Shown here in pieces: positions 16,680-25,629 of a stretch of 64,000 nt of DNA. The stretch is from Aquabacterium soli (lineage in GTDB: Bacteria > Pseudomonadota > Gammaproteobacteria > Burkholderiales > Burkholderiaceae_C): positions 1 through 64,000 of the forward strand of contig NZ_RSED01000006.1 in assembly GCF_003933735.1 (NCBI RefSeq), written 5' to 3'. Below the pieces are notes generated by a model. The model was not told where the DNA came from. It was given only the letters and a program-made list of their open reading frames with translations, and ran no database searches. The position numbers were made by a program, and so were the translations under genes. How positions within the stretch are numbered: position 1 is the stretch's first letter; every line of letters begins with the position of its first letter.

Positions 16680-17711
16680 TCAGCGGGGGAGGAGCGCCTG
16701 CATCACCTCTTGAGCCTGGGCCAGAACACGCGCAATGATCTCGGCCACGGGCGGCACATCGTGCACCAGCCCCTGCGACTGGCCGATCAATTGAACGCCT
16801 TCTTCGTGGTCACCCTGGTGCATGGCCTTGCGCATGGCCAGCGTGGCCGCGCCGAAGTAGGCGATCTTCACGGCCTGCACCGGACCCTCGCGCAGGGCAT
16901 CGCGGGCCAGTTGGCCCATGGGCGTATTGAGCTCGCTGGCCGCGCGCAGGGCGCGGGCCACCACCCGCGGCGGGCTCAGGCGACTGGCGGTGTACTTCTG
17001 CCCGCCGGGTGTGTGCATCACACGGCATGGGAAGGTGTCGAAGTTGGACGAGTAGATGGTGTCTTCGGCGGCCTTGTCGACCACCATCTGCTTGGTGGCC
17101 TCGTGCAGCGGGCTCTCACGAGAGGCAGCCAGGCGCGTGCCCATGGCCACGGCATCGGCACCCAAGGCCAGGGCGGCGGCCAGACCGCGCCCGTCGGCAA
17201 AACCACCGGCGGCGATGATGGGCAAGTCCGTCAGGTCGCGCACCGCGGGGATCAACACCAGCGACGTCACCGCACCACCGTGGGCCGCAGCCTCGTGCCC
17301 CGTGACGATCAGACCGTCCACGCCGGATTCGATGGCCGAACGCGCATGCTTCTCGCTGGACACCGTGGCGATCACGTGACCGCCATAGGCTTTCACCCGC
17401 GCGACCAGGCTTTCGTCCTTGCCCATGGAGATGTTGAGCACGGGCACCTGCTCCTGCACGGCCACCTCGGCGCAGGCCGCCGCGCCTGGGAGCATCAGGC
17501 TGCAGCCAACACCGAAAGGCTTGTTCGTGAAGGCACGCACCTGCTGGATGGCAGCCCGGCATTCATCCGCCGACATGCCGCCCGAGGCCAGGATGCCGAG
17601 GCCGCCAGCCTCGCTCACGGCTGCGACCAGCGAAGGGATGGCCACGTAGGTCATGCCGGGAAGCACAATGGGATGGGCGATGCCCAGGAGGCGGGTCAGA
17701 CGGGTGTGCAT
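16680..17711 (-). CDS. Nitronate monooxygenase (2-nitropropane dioxygenase family, 343 aa)
   Basis: FMN-dependent TIM-barrel enzyme that oxidises alkyl nitronates, thereby detoxifying propionate 3-nitronate-like compounds. Features: N-terminal RLLGIAHPIVLPGMTYVA, GLGILASGG, the GHEAAAHGG segment bearing the putative catalytic His, PIIAAGGFADGRGLAAALALGADAVAMGTR for FMN phosphate binding, and a C-terminal lid. Length is normal. Stand-alone gene, convergent with the beta-helix gene and divergent from the exonuclease gene. Confidence 0.9.
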   Translation of the reverse strand: MHTRLTRLLGIAHPIVLPGMTYVAIPSLVAAVSEAGGLGILASGGMSADECRAAIQQVRAFTNKPFGVGCSLMLPGAAACAEVAVQEQVPVLNISMGKDESLVARVKAYGGHVIATVSSEKHARSAIESGVDGLIVTGHEAAAHGGAVTSLVLIPAVRDLTDLPIIAAGGFADGRGLAAALALGADAVAMGTRLAASRESPLHEATKQMVVDKAAEDTIYSSNFDTFPCRVMHTPGGQKYTASRLSPPRVVARALRAASELNTPMGQLARDALREGPVQAVKIAYFGAATLAMRKAMHQGDHEEGVQLIGQSQGLVHDVPPVAEIIARVLAQAQEVMQALLPR

Positions 17712-17789
17712 GGCGCGGGGATCGGCTCTCGATCAGTGCTGTGTGAAGGCTGGCGGAATTTATCATTGGCGCTGCGCCATACTCTGCCT

Positions 17790-18389
17790 ATGAACCGCCC
17801 AATTCGGCTGGAGCGCCCGACGCCCGAACAGATCGCCGCCCTGCCCGCCTACCCAGCGCTGCCACTCAGCCGAATCCATGTGCTGCGCACGGCTGAGCAG
17901 TTCGAGTTTGCCGAGCATGAACTGCGCAAGGCGATCCACGTAGGCTTCGACACGGAGAGCAAGCCTGTGTTCGTGGCAGGGGTGCCGCACACTGGCCCGG
18001 ACATCGTCCAGTTCGCGACGACAGAGCATGCCTTCATCATCCAGACCGCCTTGCCAGAGGCCGGGGATTTTTTGCGCGCCATGATCGCGTCCGACGATGT
18101 CATCAAAGTCGGTTTCGGACTGGCCTCGGATCGCCCTCAGCTCCATCGCAAGCTGGGTGTGCAGTTGGGTCAATCGATCGACCTGTCGTACATGGTTCGC
18201 CGGTTGGGCTTCAAGGATGCAGTGGGGCTCAAGACGGCGGTGGCCGTGGTGCTGAAGCAGCGCCTGCAGAAATCCAAGAAGGCCACGACCTCCAATTGGG
18301 CCACCGCCACGCTGAGCCCGCAGCAGTTGCAGTACGCGGCCAACGACGCGCATGCCTCGCTGCTGGTCTACAAGGCACTGAGCGCCTGA
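17790..18389 (+). CDS. DEDDy 3'-5' exonuclease domain protein, RNase D-like (199 aa)
   Basis: A single exonuclease domain without the HRDC domain of full RNase D. Catalytic motifs: VGFDTES (Exo I, Asp and Glu), [15 protein letters not shown] (Exo II Asp) and [12 protein letters not shown] (Exo III with the Tyr-x3-Asp pattern of the DEDDy class). It should degrade RNA or DNA 3' ends in a metal-dependent way. The frame is open far upstream, over the antisense of the nitronate monooxygenase gene, so the ATG at 17790 is chosen because the conserved protein begins there. Confidence 0.85.
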   Translation: MNRPIRLERPTPEQIAALPAYPALPLSRIHVLRTAEQFEFAEHELRKAIHVGFDTESKPVFVAGVPHTGPDIVQFATTEHAFIIQTALPEAGDFLRAMIASDDVIKVGFGLASDRPQLHRKLGVQLGQSIDLSYMVRRLGFKDAVGLKTAVAVVLKQRLQKSKKATTSNWATATLSPQQLQYAANDAHASLLVYKALSA

Positions 18390-18408
18390 GCCGAACTCAC
18401 GCACCCCG

Positions 18409-18434
18409 TTGTTTCGATGCGGAGCGAAACAACC
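18409..18434. promoter_or_regulatory. Perfect 9-bp inverted repeat, candidate ArsR-type operator
   Basis: GTTGTTTCG-N8-CGAAACAAC (18409-18417 and 18426-18434) is a mismatch-free inverted repeat in the short gap before the four-gene operon whose third gene encodes an ArsR-type repressor. It has no T tract, so an operator is more likely than a terminator, although it also lies just after the exonuclease gene. Confidence 0.5.
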
Positions 18435-18486
18435 AAGGGCGATCGTGGTGGACAGTAGGCTCATGTCCACACCATACGTTCATCCC

Positions 18487-18825
18487 ATGGCCATCACCTG
18501 CTTCATCCGCTACCAGATCGACCCATTCCAGCACGCAGCATTCAGCCGCTACGCCACAGCCTGGGGCCGGATCATTCCACGCTGCGGTGGTGACCTGATC
18601 GGATACTTCCTCCCTCATGAAGGCACCAACGATGTGGCCTGGGGCCTGATCAGCTTTGAGGACATGGCCGCCTACGAGCGCTATCGGGCCGCTCTCAAAG
18701 CGGACGGGGAAGGTCGGCGCAATTTTGAGATGGCCCAGACACAGCGGTTCATTCTGCGGGAAGAAAGAAGCTGGCTGGCCGGTATCCCAGCGACGCTCAA
18801 CCAGGCTCGCGAGGTGGCGACATGA
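18487..18825 (+). CDS. NIPSNAP-family protein (112 aa)
   Basis: Small dimeric alpha/beta-barrel-type protein. [48 protein letters not shown] is the bacterial NIPSNAP core, followed by the [16 protein letters not shown] helix. The function of these proteins is unclear; they are often found beside ABM monooxygenases and ArsR regulators. It is the first gene of a coupled operon and overlaps the next by ATGA. An earlier in-frame ATG exists at 18463. Neither has a clear ribosome binding site; 18487 fits the family's N-terminus. Confidence 0.8.
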   Translation: MAITCFIRYQIDPFQHAAFSRYATAWGRIIPRCGGDLIGYFLPHEGTNDVAWGLISFEDMAAYERYRAALKADGEGRRNFEMAQTQRFILREERSWLAGIPATLNQAREVAT

Positions 18826-19166
18826 TCGTCGTCATTTTTGAACTTGAACCTCATCCCGAGCAGGCTCAACGCTACTTCAATCTGGCCGAGGACTTGAAGG
18901 CCGGGCTGACACAGCAGGAAGGATTCATCTCCATCGAGCGCTTCCACAGCATCTCCCTGCCGGGGCGCTACCTCTCCCTGAGCGTGTGGCGAGACGAGCA
19001 GAGCGTGCGGAACTGGCGCAACCTGGCTGAACATCGCATGGCTCAAGGTGAAGGACGCACCCGCATCTTCTCAGACTACCGCTTGAGGGTGGCTCATGTG
19101 CTCAGAGACTACGGCATGTTTGAGCGGGTCCAGGCGCCTTCCGACTCCACAGATGCATTACGCTGA
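18822..19166 (+). CDS. Antibiotic biosynthesis monooxygenase (ABM) domain protein (114 aa)
   Basis: Ferredoxin-like alpha/beta fold: [25 protein letters not shown], then [34 protein letters not shown], as in cofactor-independent quinol monooxygenases and heme-degrading IsdG relatives. No catalytic residue can be assigned with certainty. The start overlaps the NIPSNAP stop by 4 bp. A shared role with NIPSNAP, perhaps oxidation or detoxification of a small aromatic compound, is inference. Confidence 0.82.
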   Translation: MIVVIFELEPHPEQAQRYFNLAEDLKAGLTQQEGFISIERFHSISLPGRYLSLSVWRDEQSVRNWRNLAEHRMAQGEGRTRIFSDYRLRVAHVLRDYGMFERVQAPSDSTDALR

Positions 19167-19170
19167 GGGG

Positions 19171-19872
19171 ATGCGACACACCGCACCCCAGGAGCCCCGC
19201 ATCGCCCGGGTCGCTGCCATGATGGCCGACCCCGCACGCTCCTTGATGCTGGCCTATCTTCTGTCGGGTGAACTGGCCAGCGCAGGCGAACTGGCGTTGG
19301 CTGCGTCCATCAGCCCGGCCACGGCCAGTGCGCATCTGTCGAAACTGCTGGAAACAGGCCTGCTGGTCTGCGAAGCCCGAGGGCGACACCGCTACTACAG
19401 GCTGGCCAGCCAGGACGTTGGGCATGCGCTCGAAGCACTCGCACTGGTGGCGGAACGCTCGTCCCATCAGCAATCATGGGAGCACCCTGCGCGCCAGCGT
19501 CTGCGGTATGCACGTTGCTGCTACGGGCACCTGGCTGGGGAACTGGGTGTCAAGGTGCTCGCCACTTTGCATGCCATCGATGGATTGAAAGCGACAAGGG
19601 CTGGTTACGATCTGACAGCTCACGGATCGGCATGGCTGGCAAGCCTTGGCTTGGCGCCCCAACTGCCCAGGCCCGGGCGCCGCTTTGCATACCCTTGCCT
19701 GGACTGGTCGGAGCGGCGCGACCATCTTGCAGGCCAGCTCGCAGACGAGCTGCTCCGGCATTTCATGGAAAAAGGCTGGATCCGGCGGATCGAGGGGCGG
19801 GCCCTCGCTTTGACCCCGTTGGGTGTTCAGCAGCTGCTGCCCATTCTGGCGTCGGACCAAGGATCCACATGA
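19171..19872 (+). CDS. ArsR-type winged-helix transcriptional regulator (233 aa)
   Basis: The N-terminal ~90 residues form an ArsR winged helix: ARVAAMMADPARSLMLAYLL, then SISPATASAHLSKLLETGLLVCEARGRHRYYRLA. The C-terminal ~130 residues (containing RYARCCYGHLAGELG and FAYPCLDWSERRDHLAGQL) form a conserved second domain found in longer ArsR relatives and may bind a ligand; several Cys and His are present. An alternative ATG at 19153 would overlap the ABM stop. It probably autoregulates the operon through the 9-bp inverted repeat upstream. Confidence 0.85.
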   Translation: MRHTAPQEPRIARVAAMMADPARSLMLAYLLSGELASAGELALAASISPATASAHLSKLLETGLLVCEARGRHRYYRLASQDVGHALEALALVAERSSHQQSWEHPARQRLRYARCCYGHLAGELGVKVLATLHAIDGLKATRAGYDLTAHGSAWLASLGLAPQLPRPGRRFAYPCLDWSERRDHLAGQLADELLRHFMEKGWIRRIEGRALALTPLGVQQLLPILASDQGST

Positions 19873-20441
19873 TTCTTCCATCCCGCTGTGCGTCGCGTGT
19901 CGTGATCGTCGGGTCGAGCTGCGCGGGGAAGACCACGTTTGCCCAGGCGCTCGCCCAGGCCAGGTCATGCGTCTGTGTCGACCTGGACGACCTGTTCTGG
20001 GGGCCAGACTGGACGCCTCAACCTCAGGCTGAATTTCTCCGCAGCGTGGCGCAGGCCGCGACCGGTGACACCTGGGTGGTGGCCGGCAACTATGGCACGG
20101 CCCGCGACATCCTCTGGTCACGCACCACCACGGTGGTCTGGCTCAACTTCAGCCTGCCGCTCTTGCTGTGGCGCGGCGTGCGTCGCACCGTGAAGCGCGT
20201 CGTGTCCCGACAGGAGCTGTTTCAGGGAAACCGTGAGTCGTTCCGCCGTGCCTTCCTGTCGCGTGAATCCATTTTGTGGTGGATCGTGAGCACCCACGGT
20301 CGGCGCAGGCTGGAGTTCGAGAGGCTTCGTGCATCAGGGCACTTCCCTCAGATCGAATGGATGGAAGCGCGAAACCCGACAGAGGCTGCGGCCATCCTTC
20401 AAGCTCTGCAGCAAGGGCCCAGCGGCGACGCACCGTTCTAG
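19869..20441 (+). CDS. P-loop kinase, adenylate-kinase/DNA topology-modulation-like (190 aa)
   Basis: Walker A GSSCAGKTT lies near residue 15, followed by DLDDLFWGPDWTPQP and WVVAGNYGTARDILWSRTTTVVWLNF. This pattern is typical of the small FlaR/topology-modulation subgroup of adenylate-kinase-like proteins, whose real substrate is unknown. The ATGA overlap with the ArsR gene puts it in the same operon. The C-terminus ends on a CTAG where its stop overlaps that of the convergent LysR gene by 4 bp. Confidence 0.82.
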   Translation: MILPSRCASRVVIVGSSCAGKTTFAQALAQARSCVCVDLDDLFWGPDWTPQPQAEFLRSVAQAATGDTWVVAGNYGTARDILWSRTTTVVWLNFSLPLLLWRGVRRTVKRVVSRQELFQGNRESFRRAFLSRESILWWIVSTHGRRRLEFERLRASGHFPQIEWMEARNPTEAAAILQALQQGPSGDAPF

Positions 20442-21385
20442 GCCCGAGCATCATCGAAGGGTGCAAACACCTCGGCCACCCAGTCCACGAACAGCCGCAC
20501 CTTCGCACTGAGGTGCCGCGACGCGGGGTACACCACGTACAGAGGATGCCGCGGCCGTGTCCAGTCGGTGAGCACCAGTCTCAGGCGATCGTTGGCCACA
20601 TGGGGTTGGGCCATGAACTTGAACGCCTGGCCCAAGCCCATGCCCGAGAGCAGCGCGCTCAGGTGGGCCGTGCTCTCGTTCACCGCCACCACCGTCTGGC
20701 CTGACACCTGGAGGTGCTCCTCACCGCGGTGGAACTCCAGCGGGAAGGCCCTGCCCGTCAGCGACGAGAAGTAACCGACGATGGCATGGCCCGGCACACG
20801 GGCCGCATCGCCGGGCCTGTGCTCACGCGCCGTCAGATCCGAAGGATGCTTCGGCCTGCCCCGGGCCTTGAGGTACACGGGGCTTGCACAGGTCACCCAA
20901 TCGAGATCGGCAATGCGCCGCGCAACCAGCGAGGTATCGGGCAGAGCACCGCCGCGCACCACGCAATCCACCCCTTCGCCGATCAGATCGACAGGCCGAT
21001 CGCTCACGCCCAGGTCGATGTGAAGCTCGGGGTAGCGAGCCCTGAAATCCGGCAAGGCCGGGATGAGGATCATGTTCGCCAGCACGGAGCCGATGTCGAC
21101 GCGGATGCGGCCTCGCGCCTGCACACGGGCGCCCGCGGCGGCCTCGTCCATCTCATCCAGGTCTGCGATGAGCCGGCGTGCCCGTTCGCAATAGGCCAGC
21201 CCTTCCGGTGTGAGGCTCACTCGCCGCGTGGTGCGCTGCAGCAGCCTCGTGCCGAGGTGGCGCTCCAGGTCCTGCACGAGCTTGGTCACCGTGGGACGAG
21301 GGATGTTCATGGCATCGGCCGCTTTGGAAAAGGCGCCCGATTCGGCGATGCGCAGGAACACGCGCAGGGCGAGCAGTTGGTCCAT
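20438..21385 (-). CDS. LysR-family transcriptional regulator (315 aa)
   Basis: An N-terminal winged helix (MDQLLALRVFLRIAESGAFSKAADAMNIPRPTVTKLVQDLERHLGTRLLQRTTR) is followed by a periplasmic-binding-protein-like effector domain. It belongs to the CrgA/DmlR-like subgroup by N-terminal style. Divergent from a short-chain dehydrogenase gene, which it probably regulates. Confidence 0.92.
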   Translation of the reverse strand: MDQLLALRVFLRIAESGAFSKAADAMNIPRPTVTKLVQDLERHLGTRLLQRTTRRVSLTPEGLAYCERARRLIADLDEMDEAAAGARVQARGRIRVDIGSVLANMILIPALPDFRARYPELHIDLGVSDRPVDLIGEGVDCVVRGGALPDTSLVARRIADLDWVTCASPVYLKARGRPKHPSDLTAREHRPGDAARVPGHAIVGYFSSLTGRAFPLEFHRGEEHLQVSGQTVVAVNESTAHLSALLSGMGLGQAFKFMAQPHVANDRLRLVLTDWTRPRHPLYVVYPASRHLSAKVRLFVDWVAEVFAPFDDARA

Positions 21386-21418
21386 GAGGGGTGTCGAAGT
21401 GGGTCAGCGCCCATATTA

Positions 21419-21432
21419 TTCATGACAATGAA
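21419..21432. promoter_or_regulatory. Candidate LysR-type operator
   Basis: TTCAT-GACA-ATGAA is a perfect 5-bp inverted repeat in the AT-rich 131-bp gap between the divergent LysR and dehydrogenase genes. Size and position suit a LysR recognition half-site pair, but it is short. Confidence 0.35.
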
Positions 21433-21516
21433 AAGAGATGTACAAAATTCCTTCTTTATTCAGGGCTGTGAATTTTCTAAGCTTCGCTCACCTTCTCAAC
21501 ATTTCTGGAGCGAATC

Positions 21517-22287
21517 ATGAACAGCAGCAACAAACTCAATGGCAAGGTCGCCGTCGTCACGGGCGGCACATCGGGCATCGGCCTGGCCGCAGCGAAGGCC
21601 TTCGCGTCCGAAGGCGCTGTCGTCTACATCACGGGCCGTCGCAAACCGGAGCTCGATGCCGCCGTGGCCGCCATCGGGCCCAACGCAGTTGGCGTGCAGG
21701 CCGACTCCACTCAACTGGCCGATCTGGACAAGCTGTACGACGAAGTGCGTGCCGGCCATGGCCGCATCGACGTGCTGTACGCCAACGCGGGTGGCGGCGG
21801 CATGCTGCCGCTGGGTCAGATCACCGAAGCCCACTTCGATGAGACCTTCGACCGCAACGTGAAGGGCGTCGTCTTCACGGTTCAGAAGGCCTTGCCACTT
21901 CTGGACAAGGCTGCGAACGGTGCTTCGGTGATCTTGGCGGGCTCCACGGCGGGCGCCATGGGCACGGCCAACTTCAGCATCTACAGCGCCACCAAGGCCG
22001 CGGTGCGCAACCTGGCGCGCAGCTGGGTGCTGGACCTGAAGGGCCGCGCCATCCGCATCAATACGCTGTCGCCCGGCCCGATCCACACACCTGGCCTGGT
22101 CGATCTGGCCGGCCCCGATCAGGCGCAACAGCAAGGCCTGCTGGACCACCTGACCGCGCAGTTGCCCATCGGCCGCATCGGCCAGCCGGAAGACATCGCG
22201 AAGGCGGCGGTGTACCTGGCCTCTGAGGACTCGTCATTCGTGACCGGGATCGAGCTGTTCGTCGATGGGGGCATGGTTCAGGTGTGA
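21517..22287 (+). CDS. SDR-family NAD(P)-dependent oxidoreductase (256 aa)
   Basis: Classical short-chain dehydrogenase: cofactor motif TGGTSGIG at residues 15-22, NAGGGG, the catalytic Ser region ILAGSTAGAMG, catalytic YSATK, and PGPIHTPGL, with normal length. The GRR after strand 2 suggests NADP preference. Good GGAGCG ribosome binding site. Divergent from a LysR regulator, a common arrangement for inducible quinone, aldehyde or alcohol reductases. Confidence 0.9.
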   Translation: MNSSNKLNGKVAVVTGGTSGIGLAAAKAFASEGAVVYITGRRKPELDAAVAAIGPNAVGVQADSTQLADLDKLYDEVRAGHGRIDVLYANAGGGGMLPLGQITEAHFDETFDRNVKGVVFTVQKALPLLDKAANGASVILAGSTAGAMGTANFSIYSATKAAVRNLARSWVLDLKGRAIRINTLSPGPIHTPGLVDLAGPDQAQQQGLLDHLTAQLPIGRIGQPEDIAKAAVYLASEDSSFVTGIELFVDGGMVQV

Positions 22288-22426
22288 TGCCGGCAAGGGC
22301 TAGCCCCTACCTGGAACATCGGATCCGGAACCCACGTGAACTGCAGCCGGGAATTCAGCCAGAATCACCGGCGGCCATGACCCAACGTCGTGAGCGCGCG
22401 TGGACCTCGGCAACAGGAGAGCGATG

Positions 22427-22906
22427 ATGGTGAGCAAGAACACGATCTGTCTCTGGTACGACGGTACGGCCGAAGAGGCCGCACGGTTCTATGCCCAGAC
22501 CTTCCCGGACAGTTCAGTGGGCGCTATACAGCGGGCCCCTGGTGATTTCCCCTCCGGCAAGCAGGGTGACGTGTTGACGGTGGAATTCACCGTCATCGGC
22601 ATCCCTTGCCTGGGGCTCAATGGGGGCCCGACGTTCAAGCCCGATGAGGCCTTCTCGTTCCAGATCGCCACCGACGACCAGGCCGAGACAGACCGCCTGT
22701 GGAACGCGATCGTTCAGAACGGTGGGCAGGAAAGCGCCTGCGGCTGGTGCAAGGACAAGTGGGGGCTGTCATGGCAGATCACGCCACGCGCGCTCACAGA
22801 CGCCATGGCCGACCCGGATCGCGCGGCAGCCAAGCGAGTCTTCGACGCGATGATGCAGATGAAGAAGATCGACATCGCCGTGATCGAAGCCGCACGCCGC
22901 GGCTGA
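22427..22906 (+). CDS. PhnB-like VOC-fold protein (159 aa)
   Basis: Belongs to the glyoxalase/VOC superfamily, PhnB-like (often labelled 3-demethylubiquinone methyltransferase-like). Opening VSKNTICLWYDGTAEEAARFYAQTFPDS, then FTVIGIPCLGLNGGPTFKPDEAFSFQIATDDQAETDRLW and CGWCKDKWGLSWQITP. No methyltransferase fold is present and the function is unknown. AGGAG at 22415-22419 is 7 nt before the ATG at 22427; the ATG at 22424 is also possible. Read in the same direction as the next SDR gene with a 1-nt gap. Confidence 0.82.
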   Translation: MVSKNTICLWYDGTAEEAARFYAQTFPDSSVGAIQRAPGDFPSGKQGDVLTVEFTVIGIPCLGLNGGPTFKPDEAFSFQIATDDQAETDRLWNAIVQNGGQESACGWCKDKWGLSWQITPRALTDAMADPDRAAAKRVFDAMMQMKKIDIAVIEAARRG

Positions 22907-22907
22907 C

Positions 22908-23672
22908 ATGCCCATCCAACCATCCGTCTCCGTCAACATGACCCAATCTCAGAAAATCGCCTTGGTGACTGGTGCCACACGCGGCATCGGTTTCGAAACC
23001 TGCCGACAGCTCGCACAGGCCGGGGTCCTGGTGTTGCTGGCTGGGCGCAGCCTGGCGAGCGCAGCGAAGGCCGCGGACCAGTTGAAGTCGCAAGGCCTCT
23101 CAGTGGAAGCCGTGGCGCTCGACGTCACCAACGCCACCCAGATCGCGAACATCGCCAGCGACATCCAGCAGCGCTTCGGCCGACTGGACATCCTGGTCAA
23201 CAACGCGGGCGTGCTGCTGGACGATGTGGCCCGGAAACCTTCAGAGCAGACCCTGGCGAGCTGGAGGGAAACCTTCGACACGAACGTGTTCGCCGTGGTG
23301 GAATTGACGCAGGCGCTCTTGCCGCTGCTTAGAGCGGCGCCGTCTGCACGCATCGTCAACGTGTCGAGCCAGCTGGGCTCGTTTGGCTTGCACACGGACC
23401 CTGCCTCGCCCATCTACGGCTTCAAGATCCCGGCCTACGACGCGTCCAAGAGCGTCGTCAACTCATGGACGGTGCACCTGGCCTACGAGCTTCGCGACAC
23501 GCCGATCAAGGTCAACGCGATCCATCCCGGCTATGTGCAAACCGACATGAACCGTGGCGCTGGCGAGCTCACGGTGGCAGACGGGGCGAAGAGCAGTGTG
23601 CAGATGGCATTGCTGGGTGATGACGGCCCCAGCGGCACGTTCACTCACTTGGGCAAGACCTTGCCTTGGTAG
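22908..23672 (+). CDS. SDR-family oxidoreductase, carbonyl-reductase-like (254 aa)
   Basis: Motifs: TGATRGIG (about residues 21-28), NNAGVLLDD, VNVSSQLGSFG (catalytic Ser), YDASK (catalytic Tyr and Lys) and HPGYVQTDMN. The long loop between Ser and Tyr (LHTDPASPIYGFKIPA) is characteristic of carbonyl-reductase-type SDRs. A shorter product from the ATG at 22938 is possible. It ends 9 bp before the stop of the convergent methyltransferase gene. Confidence 0.88.
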   Translation: MPIQPSVSVNMTQSQKIALVTGATRGIGFETCRQLAQAGVLVLLAGRSLASAAKAADQLKSQGLSVEAVALDVTNATQIANIASDIQQRFGRLDILVNNAGVLLDDVARKPSEQTLASWRETFDTNVFAVVELTQALLPLLRAAPSARIVNVSSQLGSFGLHTDPASPIYGFKIPAYDASKSVVNSWTVHLAYELRDTPIKVNAIHPGYVQTDMNRGAGELTVADGAKSSVQMALLGDDGPSGTFTHLGKTLPW

Positions 23673-23680
23673 CAATCAGT

Positions 23681-24583
23681 TCAGGTGCGTGCTGGCCCGG
23701 GCAGTGCCAGAAGATCCAGGTGTCCCACCTCCAGCGACAGCACGCCGCGGTCAGCATGGCTTGAACGTTCAGTCAGCCATGCCGAAGCGGTGCGCGCATT
23801 GGAGGGGTCCACCTCCGCGGCAACGGCTGCGGCCTCCCGGGCCATGGTCATCAGCAACTCGCTGTGCCCGGCGCCGATGTGCCAGTCGCTCTCCTGCGTG
23901 CTGACACCGCAGCCTTGTGCTGCAAGCTGCTGCGCCAGATAGGACGCGGCCTGCCCACCCAGCGATTCACCCAAGCCCTTGTCGCCAACCTGATGCGCCA
24001 GGAAGGCCTGGGTGATCAGCCCGTCCGCCGCGAGTGCCGGCTGCCAAGTGCGCCGCCCATCCACGGTCAGCGTCGCCAGCAAGGGCCGGGGCACCTTCGC
24101 CAGCAAGGCGCACAAGCTGTCCAGCCACGCGGCCGACACCAGGTCCAGGAACGCCGTGGTCACCAGGCCATCGCACCAGGCCAGGTCGACACGATCCAGA
24201 TCACGCGCCAGATCGAGCTGCTGCCCGCGCACCTGCCAGCGGGCCGCACCCACATCGATCTGCAAGAGACCGTCCTCTTCCCTTGCATGCCAACCACGCC
24301 GACGTGCCCAGCCTGAGATCTCAGCACGCTGAGCCGTCAGCAGCATGGGATCGTGGTCCACGAGGATCCAGTCCTGATCGCCCTCCAGCACCGGCGCCAA
24401 GGCCCTGAAGTTGGCGCCGGCGCCCGCGGCCAGATCGATCAGCTTCAAGGCCGATCCATTCCTGGGCTTCAACGCGGCCTTGAAGGCCAGCGCCAGCGTC
24501 TGGCTGCGCGCCACCAGGTCCAGAGGCTCGCGCAGCCGCAGCCAGTCGGCCGAAAACCCGCCTGAAGATTCTTGCTCACTCAT
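23681..24583 (-). CDS. Class I SAM-dependent methyltransferase, last gene of the pyrimidine/pterin-like cluster (300 aa)
   Basis: Rossmann-type methyltransferase: motif I LKLIDLAAGAGANFRAL near residue 50, an acidic post-I strand DWILVDHD, and a WCDGLVTTAFLDLVSAAWLDSLC segment at motif IV/V. The ATG overlaps the stop of the preceding glycosyltransferase gene (ATGA), so I place it as the seventh and last gene of the leftward cluster; the frame stays open ten codons further without support. It would methylate an O, N or C atom of the product. The target is unknown. Confidence 0.78.
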   Translation of the reverse strand: MSEQESSGGFSADWLRLREPLDLVARSQTLALAFKAALKPRNGSALKLIDLAAGAGANFRALAPVLEGDQDWILVDHDPMLLTAQRAEISGWARRRGWHAREEDGLLQIDVGAARWQVRGQQLDLARDLDRVDLAWCDGLVTTAFLDLVSAAWLDSLCALLAKVPRPLLATLTVDGRRTWQPALAADGLITQAFLAHQVGDKGLGESLGGQAASYLAQQLAAQGCGVSTQESDWHIGAGHSELLMTMAREAAAVAAEVDPSNARTASAWLTERSSHADRGVLSLEVGHLDLLALPGPART

Positions 24584-25629
24584 CGAGTCACCTGATCCAG
24601 CGCCGCCACCCAACGGTCCACGGCCGTGTCCCAGTCCGGCAGCGTGTCCGCCACCTCCACCGCACCAGCTGTGAGCCGGGCACGCAACGCGTCATCCATC
24701 ACCATCTGCTGCAAGGCCTCCCGCAGGGCGGCCTCGTCGCCTGGGGGCACCAGCAGCGATGCATGGGCCGGCACGGTGCTGGCAATGGCGCCCGCCGTGG
24801 TCGAGATGACCGGCAGCCCATGAGCGAGCGCCTCGGCGAAGACCATGCCATAGCCTTCGTGGTAAGACGGCAGCACGAACACGTGGGCATGCTGGTAGGC
24901 CTGGGCCAGTTGATCGGGGGATTGTTCGCCCAGCAAGGTGATGCGATCACCCAGGCCATGCTGGGCAATGCGTTGGCGCAGGGCGAAGGCGGCCGCCGGG
25001 TCACGGTCCAGGCTGCCGATGCAGGTGAGCTGCCATGCCAGATCTCTCAGCGATGCCAACGCATCGACCAGCAGCAGGTGCCCCTTGCGCGGCGTGATGG
25101 TGCCCACCGCCAACAGTTGCACCGGGCCCTCGCCTTTGGGCAGACGGAAGTAGCTGGGCCGCGCCGTGCCCGGCGCCACCACGGCCACGTGGTCCGGTGG
25201 CAGGCCACTGGCCCGCACGGCCTGCGCCGTGTTTTCGCTGGGGCAGATCGCGCCCTTCAGCAAAGGCCAGAGATCTGACTCCAGTTGCGCGTAGTGCCGC
25301 GCGCCGGCCGGGCTCAGGCCGGTCTCCAGGGACAAGGGGTGGTGGATGAATCCCACCAGCTTCAGGCGGCCGGTATGCGCTGGCAGGGCGTCGGCCAGGC
25401 CAGGCAAGGCCAGCCCGTCGATCACGACCGTGCTGCCGTCCGTGGTGCCTGCCAGGGCATTGGCCGCCGCATGGCGGGTGTCGGCATCCACATCCGGGTA
25501 GCGGCCAGGCAGCTCGACCACATCGACCGCCCTGCCCCGCGCCCGCAGGCCATCCACCACGTGCCAGTCATACAGGTAGCCGCCGGTGAGCTGGTCCAGG
25601 CGCCCCGGCACCAGAAAGGCCAGGGCCAT
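24580..25629 (-). CDS. GT4-family glycosyltransferase (349 aa)
   Basis: GT-B fold retaining glycosyltransferase. N-terminal LAFLVPGRLDQLTGGYLYDWHVVDGL contains the acceptor-side Gly-rich loop, and LLAVGTITPRKGHLLLVDAL is the nucleotide-sugar domain entry. The signature HEGYGMVFAEALAHGLPVI holds the EX7E motif. There is no signal or membrane segment, so it acts in the cytoplasm. It follows the PTPS-like gene with a 1-bp overlap and overlaps the methyltransferase gene by 4 bp. It probably adds a sugar to the cluster product. Confidence 0.87.
   Translation of the reverse strand: MALAFLVPGRLDQLTGGYLYDWHVVDGLRARGRAVDVVELPGRYPDVDADTRHAAANALAGTTDGSTVVIDGLALPGLADALPAHTGRLKLVGFIHHPLSLETGLSPAGARHYAQLESDLWPLLKGAICPSENTAQAVRASGLPPDHVAVVAPGTARPSYFRLPKGEGPVQLLAVGTITPRKGHLLLVDALASLRDLAWQLTCIGSLDRDPAAAFALRQRIAQHGLGDRITLLGEQSPDQLAQAYQHAHVFVLPSYHEGYGMVFAEALAHGLPVISTTAGAIASTVPAHASLLVPPGDEAALREALQQMVMDDALRARLTAGAVEVADTLPDWDTAVDRWVAALDQVTR

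Noticed and set aside
16521..17789. Upstream extension of the exonuclease reading frame
   Set aside because: It is antisense to nitronate monooxygenase; the conserved exonuclease protein begins at the ATG at 17790.
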